Shown piece by piece: positions 36,785 through 45,351 of a DNA stretch of 64,000 nucleotides. Where the stretch lies: positions 124,001 to 188,000 of the forward strand of contig NZ_JAETXJ010000005.1 of the NCBI RefSeq assembly GCF_022508225.1, read 5' to 3'. This DNA comes from Desulfovibrio sp. UIB00. Its GTDB lineage: Bacteria > Desulfobacterota > Desulfovibrionia > Desulfovibrionales > Desulfovibrionaceae. Under the pieces are notes generated by a model, which was given only the letters and a program-made list of their open reading frames with translations, was not told where the DNA came from and made no database searches. Made by a program: the position numbers and the translations under genes. Within the stretch, counting starts at the first letter, position 1. Every line of letters begins with the position of its first letter.

Positions 36785-36920
36785 TACGCAAACCCGACTT
36801 TTACGCCCTGAATGCGTCAGCGCCGGGATTTTGATGCTCACGTACTTGAGTACGCTGCGCTCAAAATCCCGGCGCTTCCTTTTCAGGCCGCAAAACGCGT
36901 ATTTTGCAAATTCGCCCAAC
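36785..36920. repeat. Long imperfect palindrome with perfect 16-bp core arms
   Basis: The core arms AGCGCCGGGATTTTGA (36819-36834) and its complement (36861-36876) are perfect. The 26-base loop holds a nested CGTAC-TTGA-GTACG hairpin. Outside the core, the flanks (GCAAACCCGACTTTTACG on the left, and the complement of the right flank, GCAAAATACGCGTTTTGCG) are also similar, extending the symmetry to about 135 bp. This looks like a REP- or MITE-type mobile intergenic repeat. Confidence 0.6.
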
Positions 36921-37054
36921 ACCAGCCATCGCCTTCGCATTCGCTCCGGCGAGTTTAAGGAAGGCAACACAACGACCAGCTCCTGATGGAGTACAAATTT
37001 TTCTGACTCGTAAGGTATTCCTTTGGTCATGGCTGAATGAAACTTGTCAGTATC

Positions 37055-37082
37055 ACATGCACCTTGTCGAAGTGGTGCATGT
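37055..37082. repeat. Perfect 9-bp inverted repeat
   Basis: ACATGCACC / GGTGCATGT with a 10-base loop, followed on the plus strand by CTTTGTTTG. It could be a weak terminator or a protein site. Confidence 0.45.
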
Positions 37083-37234
37083 CTTTGTTTGCTATCAGAA
37101 TTTATCCACGCGTAGTGCTGCCAGAATATTCAGAGCAACTAAAAAGGTACAAGGCTCATTCTCTGGCAGCAATAAAATCAATGGTAGTTGGCTGAAGCGG
37201 AATTCCATTCGGAGCGGAAATGTTCTCTGGCATA

Positions 37235-37402
37235 AACGCGGCGCGGAGGGAGATCACCTGAGCGAGTGCAGCGAGCGAGGGAAGCTCCCGCAGCTATGGC
37301 CGCGTTGCCCTCGCCGGTTTGTGGAAGCTGAAAACTCAAGGGGGTGCTTCGGGGGGGATGCAAGGGGGGCCGAGAAGGGGGCGTAGCCCCATAACCGGCC
37401 CC
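37235..37402. other. GC-rich structured non-coding block
   Basis: AACGCGGC (37235-37242) pairs with GCCGCGTT (37299-37306), with GGGAG/CTCCC inside. A second nested hairpin has GGGGCCG (37366-37372) and CGGCCCC (37396-37402) around GGGGGC-GTA-GCCCC. No protein reading frame explains it. It could be an RNA gene, a remnant of a mobile element, or a family repeat. Confidence 0.4.
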
Positions 37403-37540
37403 GCCTTGCTGCGCGCCGCACAGGCGTCCCAAACCCCGCCGGAAGGCGGAAAATTGCGCCCGAAGGGCAGAAAAAAATAGTATCGTACAGATCGGCCGAA
37501 AACGCGCCGCATCTACGCCCAAAATATATCCCAAAACGTA

Positions 37541-37585
37541 AAAAGCCCCCGGCTCAGAAACTATATGGTTTCCGCCGGGGGCTTG
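37541..37585 (-). terminator. Terminator of the mlaD-mlaC-mlaA unit
   Basis: On the minus strand AAGCCCCCGGC ... GCCGGGGGCTT with an inner GGAAACC / GGTTTC pairing, then a T run; 24 bp after the mlaA stop. Confidence 0.85.
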
Positions 37586-37608
37586 CATTCTGGCTTACAG
37601 GGCAAGGT

Positions 37609-38454
37609 CTAGTGCAATACCTGCGCCTTGCGGAAGTTCACATAGGCCTCGCGCATGGCTATGTAGGGGTCAACAGCCACGGTGTTCAGGTCTTCATACA
37701 GGGGCAGCACATCGCCGAGGGCGTTGAACCGCAGGCCGCCGCCAATCCCAAGGCTCAATTCCGTGGGTTGCAGGTAGAACAGCGGGTCGGCAAACAGATC
37801 GCCAGCACGGCCCACAGTGTCGCGCGCGGAGCTTGGGCCAATGATGGGCCAGACAATATAGAAACCATGCCCAAGGCCCCAGCGTCCAAGAGTCTGACCA
37901 AAGTCTTCGCCTGTGGGATCAACGGGCACAATGGTTTTGTGTCCTTTTGCCACGTCGGCAAAGCCCGCGCTGGAAGTGGTGTTGATGACAAAACGCCCAA
38001 ATTCCACCCCCGCTTCAAAAAAGCGGAACTGCAGAATGTTGTTCACAAAACGCACAGGGAACAGAAGGTTGGAAAAGAAATTTTTCAACCCGGAGCGCAA
38101 CTGGTGCGGCGTAACTGCTTCCCATGCTGTGTAGGCGGGCTTGGCAACATAGAGAAAGAAAATGTCATTGAAATGGAACCAGAACCTGTTCCACGGTTCA
38201 ATGGGGTCGGAAATACTCTGGATCGGCTCATTGTCGTAGTCGTCCAGGGTACTGTCTGCATTCATTGTCCCGTAGGGCGTTACTGTGATGGCCCCAGGCT
38301 GCAGCTGGGGCGCTTTGCCGTACACAGTGGAGGGCGCAGGCGCCTGACTGGGGGCCGCACTGGCTGGCGCATGCCACAAGCAAAGCAGTGCGGCCAGCAG
38401 AAAGCCGGGCACATAGAGATGCCCTAGCAGTGTTGATGAGTAGTTACTGGCCAT
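37609..38454 (-). CDS. mlaA: MlaA (VacJ) family outer-membrane lipid asymmetry protein
   Basis: I take the ATG at 38454, giving 281 residues and an 11-bp overlap with mlaC; an upstream start at 38496 would add a run of arginines. An N-terminal signal peptide (about 12-34, ending PASAAP) looks like a signal peptidase I substrate rather than a lipobox, unlike the E. coli lipoprotein. The MlaA body is clear: DPIEPWNRFWFHFND, then NNILQFRFFEAGVEFGRF and GPSSARDTVGR. The protein pulls mislocalised phospholipid from the outer leaflet and passes it to MlaC. Confidence 0.93.
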   Translation of the reverse strand: MASNYSSTLLGHLYVPGFLLAALLCLWHAPASAAPSQAPAPSTVYGKAPQLQPGAITVTPYGTMNADSTLDDYDNEPIQSISDPIEPWNRFWFHFNDIFFLYVAKPAYTAWEAVTPHQLRSGLKNFFSNLLFPVRFVNNILQFRFFEAGVEFGRFVINTTSSAGFADVAKGHKTIVPVDPTGEDFGQTLGRWGLGHGFYIVWPIIGPSSARDTVGRAGDLFADPLFYLQPTELSLGIGGGLRFNALGDVLPLYEDLNTVAVDPYIAMREAYVNFRKAQVLH

Positions 38455-39088
38455 TGCCCTGCCGGACCTCCTGCGCCTTGGCCTTGACCTTGGCAATAAG
38501 CTGGTCAGGGCTGCCGGTGTTCAGAATGTCCTGAAACTGGGTGCGATAGTTTTTGACCAGGCTGATATTTTCAATCAGCACGTCATAAACAAGCCATGAT
38601 CCGTTTTTGGGGAGCATGCGGTAAGCAACGGGGACTTTTTTCGAGTCCTTCATGGTGATGATTGTGCGCACTTCGGTGCGGTCGCCCTTGGGGGACGAAA
38701 CCTCGCCAGTGTACACCACCTGTTCGCCATTGTATCCGTCAATCTTGCTCAGGTAGGTATTCAGGAGCAGTTCTGCAAAGGCATCGCTGAACTGCTGTTG
38801 CTGCGCCGGGCTGAATGTGCTCCAGCGCGGCCCCACCGTGCGCGAAGAAAATTCTTTGAAATCAAATATGTGCAGGACTTCATCTTCAATCTGCTGGCGC
38901 AGCGGGCCGCGCGTGGCAGGATTGACGTAGTCGGGGTTCTTGATGGAGCCGAGGATGCGGCTGATGGAAGTTTCCAGCGCCAGTTGTGCAGGAGAACTTG
39001 CACTGGCCGCGCCGGGCAACAGGGCAACTGTCAGCAGCGCAAGCAGAAAGCCTGCGGCTATATGGCGTGTGGTCGCATGAATGGTCAT
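38444..39088 (-). CDS. mlaC: MlaC family periplasmic phospholipid-binding protein
   Basis: 214 residues. A signal peptide occupies about 1-30 (AAGFLLALLTVALLPGAASA). The rest follows MlaC: FDFKEFSSRTVGPRWSTFSP, LLLNTYLSKIDGYNGEQV, and the later YRMLPKNGSWLVYDVLIENISLV, cut here to its first part YRMLPKNGSWLVYD. It shuttles phospholipids between MlaA in the outer membrane and the MlaFED complex in the inner membrane. It starts 2 bp after the mlaD stop. Confidence 0.93.
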   Translation of the reverse strand: MTIHATTRHIAAGFLLALLTVALLPGAASASSPAQLALETSISRILGSIKNPDYVNPATRGPLRQQIEDEVLHIFDFKEFSSRTVGPRWSTFSPAQQQQFSDAFAELLLNTYLSKIDGYNGEQVVYTGEVSSPKGDRTEVRTIITMKDSKKVPVAYRMLPKNGSWLVYDVLIENISLVKNYRTQFQDILNTGSPDQLIAKVKAKAQEVRQGNGQ

Positions 39089-39090
39089 TG

Positions 39091-39543
39091 TTATTTGACT
39101 CCTCCGAAGGCGTACTTGCCGATGAGGGAACCGAGGTCAACGGCGGATTCCGTTTCAGTAATTGTGTCGCCAGCCGCAAGGACATGCTCCGAACCTCCGC
39201 GCGAAAGGCTGACATATTTGTCGCCAATGAGGCCACTGGTGCGGATGGAGGCGATGCTGTCTTCCGAAAGTTTCAGGTCTTTGTCGAGCCGCAGGCGCAC
39301 CACTGCCTGATTGCGCACCGGGTCCGGGTCAAGACCAATGCTTACCACGCGTCCTACCGGCACCCCGGCCATTTCAATATCCGCCCCGACCCGCAGGCCG
39401 GAAACAGAATCAAAGTTGGCAGAAAGTTCAAAGCCCTGCTGGCTGAAAACTTCCATCTTGCCCAGCTTGATGGTCAGGTAGGCAACGCATACAAGGCCGA
39501 ACAGGACAAAAAGGCCCACAGCGGTTTCACGAACAGTACTCAT
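39091..39543 (-). CDS. mlaD: MlaD family MCE-domain protein
   Basis: 150 residues from ATG 39543; an upstream in-frame start at 39585 would overlap the promoter region and lacks a ribosome-binding site. One N-terminal membrane segment (about 8-26) is followed by an MCE domain (about 38-115: FDSVSGLRVGADIEMAGVPV, IRTSGLIGDKYVSL). MlaD forms a hexameric ring under the MlaE permease. Here mlaE is not next to it, and a good promoter lies just upstream. Confidence 0.92.
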   Translation of the reverse strand: MSTVRETAVGLFVLFGLVCVAYLTIKLGKMEVFSQQGFELSANFDSVSGLRVGADIEMAGVPVGRVVSIGLDPDPVRNQAVVRLRLDKDLKLSEDSIASIRTSGLIGDKYVSLSRGGSEHVLAAGDTITETESAVDLGSLIGKYAFGGVK

Positions 39544-39590
39544 AAGGTTCAGGTAGCTCCACAGATAATTCGGCAATAAGATCAAATCTC

Positions 39591-39619
39591 AGTATAAGTG
39601 CGCCATGACAAAGTTTCAA
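39591..39619 (-). promoter_or_regulatory. Promoter of mlaD-mlaC-mlaA
   Basis: On the minus strand TTGAAA (39619-39614), 17-bp spacer, TATACT (39596-39591). It lies between mlaF and mlaD, about 48 bp before the mlaD start, so the downstream three genes can be expressed without mlaF. Confidence 0.7.
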
Positions 39620-39689
39620 GCCCTACTGTTGAGTAGGTAATCGCGAATCGCCAGGTTATCGCAATTTTTATTATACAGCGGCGCAGTTT

Positions 39690-40505
39690 TTATGATGCCA
39701 GCCAGCGGTCAAGGGCCTGCCGCACCGCCGGATCTGGCGCTTCGCCCATGGCGGCCTGCGTGTCGCCGGGTTCACGCAACAAAAATTGGCGCAGATATGG
39801 GTCATCGCTTGCTTCAAGCTCGGCCAGCGAACCGGAAAAAAGCGCGCGGCCTTCGCCCAGTACCAGAACATGGTCGGCAATGGCCCTCAGGCTGGCAAGG
39901 TCGTGGCTGACCACAACCACTGACATGTCGGTATATTGCTTGCGCATGGCAAGCAGCAGTTCGTCCATACGGGCAGCGGTGATGGGGTCAAGACCGGAGG
40001 TTGGCTCATCGCACAGCAGAATGCGCGGTTCGGCCACAATGGCCCGCGCAAGGCCCGCGCGTTTGCGCATGCCGCCGGAAAGCTGGTTGGGATAAAAATC
40101 GGCAAAATCCTCAAGACCCACCATGCGCAGCACGCGCAGGCCAGCCTCGCGGACAAGCTTCTTGGGGAGATTCAGATGCTCCGTGAGGGGCAGCGTGACG
40201 TTTTGCACCAGCGACAGAGCGCCCAGCAGCGCGCCGTCCTGAAACAGCACGCCCATGTTGCGGCGCATGCGCCGAAATTCTTTTTGCGGCAGGGCAAAGA
40301 GGTCTTTGTCGCCTATGAGCACATGGCCAGCCTGCGGGCGCGAAAGGCCGATGATATGGCGCAGCAGGGTGGACTTGCCACAGCCGGAACCGCCAAGAAT
40401 TACAGAAACCTTGCCGCCCGGGAGCACCGCGTTGACATCGCGCAGAACCACATGCTCGCCGTAGCCCACGCTGAGATCCCGAAATTCAATGTCCCATGCC
40501 TGCAT
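39690..40505 (-). CDS. mlaF: MlaF family ABC transporter ATP-binding protein
   Basis: 271 residues. ATPase motifs: Walker A LGGSGCGKSTLL (about 38), Q-loop MGVLFQDGALLGALS typical of MlaF, signature NQLSGGMRKRAGLARAI, Walker B ILLCDEPTSGLDP and H-loop VSHD. MlaF powers phospholipid movement between MlaC and the inner membrane with MlaE and MlaD. A permease gene is missing on both sides. Confidence 0.93.
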   Translation of the reverse strand: MQAWDIEFRDLSVGYGEHVVLRDVNAVLPGGKVSVILGGSGCGKSTLLRHIIGLSRPQAGHVLIGDKDLFALPQKEFRRMRRNMGVLFQDGALLGALSLVQNVTLPLTEHLNLPKKLVREAGLRVLRMVGLEDFADFYPNQLSGGMRKRAGLARAIVAEPRILLCDEPTSGLDPITAARMDELLLAMRKQYTDMSVVVVSHDLASLRAIADHVLVLGEGRALFSGSLAELEASDDPYLRQFLLREPGDTQAAMGEAPDPAVRQALDRWLAS

Positions 40506-40880
40506 GAATACCGCCTGTCGCCTCTGATATGGATTATCGATTGGAGCAGATTATCATTGAAAGGTATGTCTCTGCTCCGCACGGTTTTTTGTAAAATTCC
40601 CGTTGAAAAATATTTTGTCAGGCGACCCCGTATCGCTCGCAAGCAAGTATTTCAACGTGAGAATGCCTTGATGTCGGAGCGCCGCCAGCAGGTGGATGGC
40701 CTGCGGGCCTTCTGGCGCTTTTGCAGCATAACGCAGGGAGGCAGGAGGAACAAGTGCGGATGATGCGCCACGCTGCGGGCGCGGTTGGCGAGATTTTGCG
40801 AAGCTTGGCTGGCTGCGCGGGGGATGACCCTTCTTACAAACGGGATTCTCCCCCGCCAGACAACTCAAAGTGAAAACGCG
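40506..40880. other. Intergenic region between yebC and mlaF
   Basis: About 375 bp, too short for mlaE. It contains a hairpin after yebC (GCGGGGGA at 40817-40824 pairing with TCCCCCGC at 40849-40856, with an inner CCC/GGG pairing, no T run) and a possible mlaF promoter near the mlaF start on the minus strand (TTTCAA and GATAAT 18 bp apart). Nothing else was recognised. Confidence 0.5.
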
Positions 40881-41618
40881 TTAGTCTGTGGGCATATCGT
40901 CGGGGAAGTCCGCGTTGGCATAGACATTCTGAACGTCGTCATTGTCGTCCAGCGCGTCCATGAGGCGCAGTACCTTCATGCCCACTTCGGCGCTCACAGC
41001 CACAAGATTCTGCGGAATCATGGCCAGTTCAGCTTCCTGCATGGCAATACCGGCTGCTTCCAGCGCATCGCGCACCGAGGTGAAATCGGCCATGGCGGTG
41101 TGGATGGTCCACACGTCCTCATCGTCAATGACATCGTCTGCGCCGGCTTCAAGAGCGGCTTCCATAATTTTGTCTTCGGGGTAGGCGGCCTTGTCCACGG
41201 CAATAACGCCCTTGCGGTCAAACATCCAGCCCACGCTGCCGTTTTCACCCATGGCCCCGCCATGCTTGGTGAAAAGGTGGCGAACTTCAGCCACGGTGCG
41301 GTTTTTGTTGTCAGTGGCAACTTCCACCATGATGGCGATGCCGTTGGGCCCGTAGCCTTCGTAGAAGGTTTCTGTCAGATCGCCGCCTGCGTCTTCACCC
41401 GTACCCTTGCGGATGGCAGCCTCAATCTTGTCCTTGGGCAGGTTGACGGCCTTGGCTGCGGCAATGGCCGCGCGCAGGCGGGAGTTGCCCACAGGGTCAC
41501 CGCCGCCCTTGGCTGCGATGATGATTTCTTTGGCGGCCTTGGTGAAAATCTTGCCGCGCTTGGCGTCCTGGCGACCCTTACGGTGCTGGATATTGGCCCA
41601 TTTACTGTGACCTGACAT
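40881..41618 (-). CDS. yebC: YebC/PmpR family DNA-binding regulator or translation factor
   Basis: 245 residues with GGAGG upstream. The N-terminus [20 protein letters not shown] and the following [15 protein letters not shown] are family signatures; the acidic C-terminal domains ([14 protein letters not shown], and [11 protein letters not shown] at the end) are also as expected. YebC proteins have been described as transcription regulators and, more recently, as factors that help ribosomes at polyproline. It probably forms a unit with the downstream mlaF only by proximity. Confidence 0.95.
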   Translation of the reverse strand: MSGHSKWANIQHRKGRQDAKRGKIFTKAAKEIIIAAKGGGDPVGNSRLRAAIAAAKAVNLPKDKIEAAIRKGTGEDAGGDLTETFYEGYGPNGIAIMVEVATDNKNRTVAEVRHLFTKHGGAMGENGSVGWMFDRKGVIAVDKAAYPEDKIMEAALEAGADDVIDDEDVWTIHTAMADFTSVRDALEAAGIAMQEAELAMIPQNLVAVSAEVGMKVLRLMDALDDNDDVQNVYANADFPDDMPTD

Positions 41619-41648
41619 AAAACCTCCGAAACCTAGTGTAGAGTATGT

Positions 41649-42329
41649 TTATATACCCGGCGGCGCGTCGTCGGCAACTTCGTGTGAAGTTTCTCCGGCG
41701 GCTTCGCCCGGCACGTGCGCCGTTGGGGTAGCGCCCGCCTGGCCGCGAAAACCAAGGCCGACAAAAAATGTTTCCTTGCTTTCGGCCCGCGAGCTTTTGG
41801 GCTTGAACGATTTGACCGCATCAAAAGCCTTGCGCATGGGCGCGAGCAGCTCCTGAATATCTGGCCCCATAAAAATTTTGACCACAAAACTGCCGCCCTT
41901 TTTAAGGTGCAGACAGGCTACAGCCAATGCCTCAACCGTAAGCTCAAGCGAACGGGCCTGATCCGTAAAGCGCGTGCCCGTTGTGCGCGGGGCCATGTCG
42001 CTGATGACAACGTCAAATGGCCCCAGCTCCTTGAGTTTTGCTTCAAACTCGGCGGAGCGGTTGAACACGTCTTCCTGCATGAATGTGACCTGCGGCGGGA
42101 ACACCGTTTCGGTGCTCTGAATGTCGCAGGCAAGCACAAGTCCACGCGTACCGACCTTTTCCGCCGCGCCCATGGACCACGATCCGGGGGCAGCGCCAAG
42201 GTCGAGAACCCGCTGGCCGGGGCGCAGCAGGTGGAACTTGGAGTCCAGCTCCTTGAGCTTGTAGACCGAGCGCGCGGGATAATTCTCGCGCTTGGCCTTC
42301 AGAAAATAATGATCTCGGTATTCTTTCAT
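41649..42329 (-). CDS. rlmE: 23S rRNA 2'-O-methyltransferase RlmE/FtsJ
   Basis: 226 residues from ATG 42329; an ATG 12 bp upstream is an alternative. The SAM-binding motif [15 protein letters not shown] follows the N-terminal [21 protein letters not shown], and the K-D-K-E catalytic set is seen in SVYKL, VISDMAP, VVKIF and SKETFFV. RlmE methylates a U in helix 92 of 23S rRNA. The last ~30 residues are a non-conserved tail. Separated by 30 bp from yebC on the same strand. Confidence 0.95.
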   Translation of the reverse strand: MKEYRDHYFLKAKRENYPARSVYKLKELDSKFHLLRPGQRVLDLGAAPGSWSMGAAEKVGTRGLVLACDIQSTETVFPPQVTFMQEDVFNRSAEFEAKLKELGPFDVVISDMAPRTTGTRFTDQARSLELTVEALAVACLHLKKGGSFVVKIFMGPDIQELLAPMRKAFDAVKSFKPKSSRAESKETFFVGLGFRGQAGATPTAHVPGEAAGETSHEVADDAPPGI

Positions 42330-42510
42330 GGTAAATTCCAACAGGTGACCATACCCTTTTTTATTGCGCTCGCCAAGTGCGCAGTGCAGCCCTTCGTGAC
42401 GAGCCGCGCAAAATCGCCGAACAGGTTGACCTCTGGGATTTATCAGGATATTTTTTCAATAAGTTTCCAGAACCTTTGATCTCGCACACTATCACCAGTA
42501 AGGAGAGGCT

Positions 42511-43047
42511 ATGAAACGGATTCTTTTGGCCGCTTGTCTTGCGGGTTGCGCGCTCGCATTTGGAGCGCAGACGGTACTGGCGGAAAGCATTAAAGTTCCT
42601 GTGAACAAGATCAGCAGTGAAGGCGTTGGAGAGGCCATCGGCTTTGTTGCTTTTGAGGATGATGGCAAGGGCGGTATGGATATCATGGTTGATATCGCGG
42701 GCATACCCCAGGGCGACCACGGCATGCACGTGCATGAAAATCCTTCGTGCGCACCCGCTGCCAAGGATGGCGCCAACGTGGCTGGCCTGGCCGCAGGGGG
42801 ACATTATGATCCCACCCATGCAGGCAAACACGAAGGCCCAGGCAAGCATGGGCACAAGGGCGATCTGCCGCTTATCACCGCCGATGCGCAACAGAATGTG
42901 AAGGCCAAGTTGCATGTGACCGATCTGACCACATCTGACATCAAGGGCCGCTCGCTCATGATTCATGCTGGCGGCGACAATTATTCCGACCAGCCAGCTC
43001 CTCTTGGCGGCGGAGGCGCGCGTATCGCCTGCGGCGTGATCGAGTAG
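42511..43047 (+). CDS. sodC: Cu-Zn superoxide dismutase, periplasmic
   Basis: 178 residues with AAGGAG upstream. The signal peptide covers about 1-24 (ending TVLAES). Metal-binding histidines are seen in GMHVHENPSC, GGHYDPTHAGKH and KGDLPLITAD-adjacent positions, and the last Cu ligand in MIHAGGDNYSDQP; the Cys pair (PSC and RIACG) forms the conserved disulfide. It removes superoxide in the periplasm, useful to an anaerobe that meets oxygen. Monocistronic with a terminator about 180 bp downstream. Confidence 0.96.
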   Translation: MKRILLAACLAGCALAFGAQTVLAESIKVPVNKISSEGVGEAIGFVAFEDDGKGGMDIMVDIAGIPQGDHGMHVHENPSCAPAAKDGANVAGLAAGGHYDPTHAGKHEGPGKHGHKGDLPLITADAQQNVKAKLHVTDLTTSDIKGRSLMIHAGGDNYSDQPAPLGGGGARIACGVIE

Positions 43048-43226
43048 GATTATGTTTTTTGCGTTCACGCGGCAAAAAATTTATCTGTTCGCGTGGATAG
43101 ATCATGTCCTCCCTTGTGTGGGTCTTGCAGTTCTGGCAAGGGCGCGTCATTATCGGCGCAAAGTATTGCCAGCCACAGGGGAGAGCCTCCGACTGCCGTA
43201 ACCGGCGCGGAGTTTGGGATTATTCT

Positions 43227-43257
43227 GCCCCGCTTGCTTGCCGCAGCGGGGCTTTTT
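43227..43257 (+). terminator. Terminator between sodC and the CgeB-like gene
   Basis: GCCCCGCT / AGCGGGGC with a 10-nt loop and five T. Confidence 0.75.
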
Positions 43258-43304
43258 GTTTGATAGGACAGTTTCGCAAGGATCCTGCAGTGGTGGAGAG
43301 AAAT

Positions 43305-44942
43305 ATGGCCGACCAAGACAAACGCCCCCAGCGGGTTCGTTTGCCTGACTTTACGGGGCGGGGTGTGAGCCTGCCCGATGGCCCGGACGCCTGGACCTGC
43401 CGGGGTGAGGGCGATGCCGTGCTGCTGCTCGGGCTGGGGCCAAAATCAGGAGCAAACCTGCCGCAGGTTTTGCCCCAGCTTGCCAATGCCCCCGCCGTAT
43501 ACTGGCTGGAATCCCCGCAAGTGACTCGTGCCCTGGAGGCATGGAGGCTGGAGGCAGAAATTTTGCCGCGCGAACCGTTGCCCGCCCATTGGCGCGCGGT
43601 CACCGCAGAGCAGGCTGTGGCTCTGGCAGGGCAGTGTCATTGCTACATTTACTCGCCCGGCCTACGGCTTGATCCTGAATTTTGGGGGCCGTTGCTGGGC
43701 CGGGTGGATGCGGCCCTTGCGCTTCCTGCATCCGCTGCGCGGGCGAGTGCGTCCATGGTGGCCGAGGGTGTTCGGGGGGCAGTTCTGTTGCCCGGCAATG
43801 ATGGGCAACTGCTGCATCAGGAATTGTGCACGGCTCTTGCCGAATGCGGTTTCGGGCCGGTGGTGGACGCTCTGCCTCAGCCCGCGTCTGGCATGGGCGG
43901 AGCGCATGCTGGCCGTGAGGATGATTTTTTGCCCCGCTGGCGCGATCTCTTGCAAGGGGGAAAGCCCGTATTTCTGCTTTCAGTAAACCTGCGCGGGTTG
44001 GATGCCGACGGGCGCGTTTTTGAGCTTTGCCGGGCCCTTGGGATTCCCGTTGCCCTGTGGTTTGTGGATAATCCCTGGCATATTTTGTCTGGTCTGCGGC
44101 TGCCCTGGTGGCGGGATGCCCATATTTTTGTGACGGATGCCGGCTTTGTTGATGGTCTTAGAGCGTATGGCGCAAGCCGGGTCTTTCATCTGCCCTTGGC
44201 TGTTGCGCCCCACATGTGGCGCGAGCTGCCGGATATTGCTCCATCCTCCGTTACAGTGGAGCCGCCCCTGTTCGTGGGGCGCTCCGCCTTTCCTGAAAAA
44301 GAGCGCTTTTTTGCTGCGGCCTGTGTGCCGCAGACTTTGGAGGCTGATGCCGCGAGGCTGCTTGAGGCCAGCACCGGCCCGGGGGATGCTCCGCATTTTT
44401 TTTGGTGGCAGGACAAACTGGGAGGCACGCTGTGGCCTGGTTATGATGCGCGCCGTCCGGGCCTTGGGGCAGAGCGCTGCGCACAGGCCAACAGACGGCG
44501 CTGGCTCTTGACCGCAAGGGCGGGTTCGGTTGGCGGGCTGCGCGTCATCGGCGATGACGGCTGGAAATCCCTCTTGCCCAACACAGAAATACTGCCGCCA
44601 GTGGATTACTACACGGCACTGCCCGAAGTGTATGCGCGGGCCGAAGCCGTGCTGAACGTAACGAGCCTCCTGTTGCCGCAGAGCCTGAGCCAGCGCCATT
44701 TTGACGTCTGGGCCAGCGGCGGGTTGCTGCTCAGTGACGCCACATCCGGATTGGAAATCTTCCCTGCGGAATTGACCGAACCCATGACATTGCGCGGGCC
44801 CGACGACTTTATGGCCAGATGCGCATGGTTTCGGGCGCATCCGCAAGCCGCGCATGATCTGCGGCAGGCATGGCGTGGAAATCTGCGCGCTCACCACGGC
44901 TATAAGCAACGTATTCAGCTGATTATTGAAAAACTTGTCTGA
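43305..44942 (+). CDS. CgeB-like glycosyltransferase
   Basis: I take the ATG at 43305 (GGAGAG upstream); the open frame before it runs through a terminator. The product is 545 residues. The central part (ALGIPVALWFVDNPWHILS, then DAHIFVTDAGFVDGLRAYGA) and the C-terminal part (YARAEAVLNVTSLLLPQSLS, RHFDVWASGGLLLSD) match the CgeB/DUF3880 type of GT-B glycosyltransferase. Many Desulfovibrio carry several of these, thought to decorate surface structures such as flagella; substrate unknown. It lies just upstream of the surface-glycan genes. Confidence 0.82.
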   Translation: MADQDKRPQRVRLPDFTGRGVSLPDGPDAWTCRGEGDAVLLLGLGPKSGANLPQVLPQLANAPAVYWLESPQVTRALEAWRLEAEILPREPLPAHWRAVTAEQAVALAGQCHCYIYSPGLRLDPEFWGPLLGRVDAALALPASAARASASMVAEGVRGAVLLPGNDGQLLHQELCTALAECGFGPVVDALPQPASGMGGAHAGREDDFLPRWRDLLQGGKPVFLLSVNLRGLDADGRVFELCRALGIPVALWFVDNPWHILSGLRLPWWRDAHIFVTDAGFVDGLRAYGASRVFHLPLAVAPHMWRELPDIAPSSVTVEPPLFVGRSAFPEKERFFAAACVPQTLEADAARLLEASTGPGDAPHFFWWQDKLGGTLWPGYDARRPGLGAERCAQANRRRWLLTARAGSVGGLRVIGDDGWKSLLPNTEILPPVDYYTALPEVYARAEAVLNVTSLLLPQSLSQRHFDVWASGGLLLSDATSGLEIFPAELTEPMTLRGPDDFMARCAWFRAHPQAAHDLRQAWRGNLRAHHGYKQRIQLIIEKLV

Positions 44943-44984
44943 AAAGTGGCGAGGGTTGGATGCATAGCTGAACAGGAGAAAGGC

Positions 44985-45013
44985 TTGACAAGTCGTGCGC
45001 TTTTGCCTATTGC
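44985..45013 (+). promoter_or_regulatory. Promoter of tRNA-Ala
   Basis: TTGACA, 17-bp spacer, TATTGC, with transcription predicted about 20 bp before the mature tRNA. Confidence 0.65.
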
Positions 45014-45040
45014 TCATTTCCTGCGTTAAGCTTTCCATGT

Positions 45041-45116
45041 GGGGAAGTAGCTCAGCTGGGAGAGCATCGCCTTCGCAAGGCGGGGGTCGAGGGTTCAAAT
45101 CCCTTCTTCTCCACCA
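45041..45116 (+). tRNA. tRNA-Ala, anticodon CGC
   Basis: All four arms pair: acceptor GGGGAAG / CTTCTCC, D arm GCTC / GAGC, anticodon arm TCGCC / GGCGG with loop TTCGCAA, and T arm GAGGG / CCCTT with TTCAAAT loop. The anticodon at positions 34-36 is CGC, reading GCG. The acceptor has G3:U70, the alanine identity pair. CCA is encoded. Confidence 0.95.
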
Positions 45117-45123
45117 CAATATC

Positions 45124-45158
45124 AAGGGGTTACGGATAATACCGTGGCCCCTTTTTTT
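45124..45158 (+). terminator. Terminator of tRNA-Ala
   Basis: AAGGGGTTACGG / CCGTGGCCCCTT, 12-bp stem with two G-T pairs, then seven T. Confidence 0.85.
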
Positions 45159-45351
45159 ATGCGTTGCACATCTGTAAAGACTTCGGGATGAACGGTTCGG
45201 CTTGTGTGCACAGCGGCCATTTTTCGTGTGGAATCTGTACGCACCAAAATACATTGGCAATCGCGCTGCAAGTTGGATAAAAAGTATGCATTGCCCTTTT
45301 GGACTGGAATGGAAAGGGCAGTGCTTCAATAAAAAGCAGAAGAGGGACGTC

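Larger units (their letters stand above)
36634..37608. other. About 1 kb of non-coding DNA with several structured elements
   Basis: No frame here has both a ribosome-binding site and recognisable protein features. It contains a long palindrome (36785-36920), a perfect 9-bp hairpin (37055-37082), a GC-rich structured block (37235-37402) and the terminator of mlaA (37541-37585). It separates two minus-strand genes, so much of it has no obvious promoter role. Confidence 0.6.

Noticed and set aside
36904-37386. 160-codon open frame on the plus strand, and overlapping frames on the minus strand
   Set aside because: No ribosome-binding site or family features, and they cross the hairpins of the structured non-coding region.
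45041-45116. tRNA-Ala as an integration site for the glycan island
   Set aside because: The composition change starts over 5 kb away, no integrase was seen and no partial copy of the tRNA 3' end was noticed downstream.
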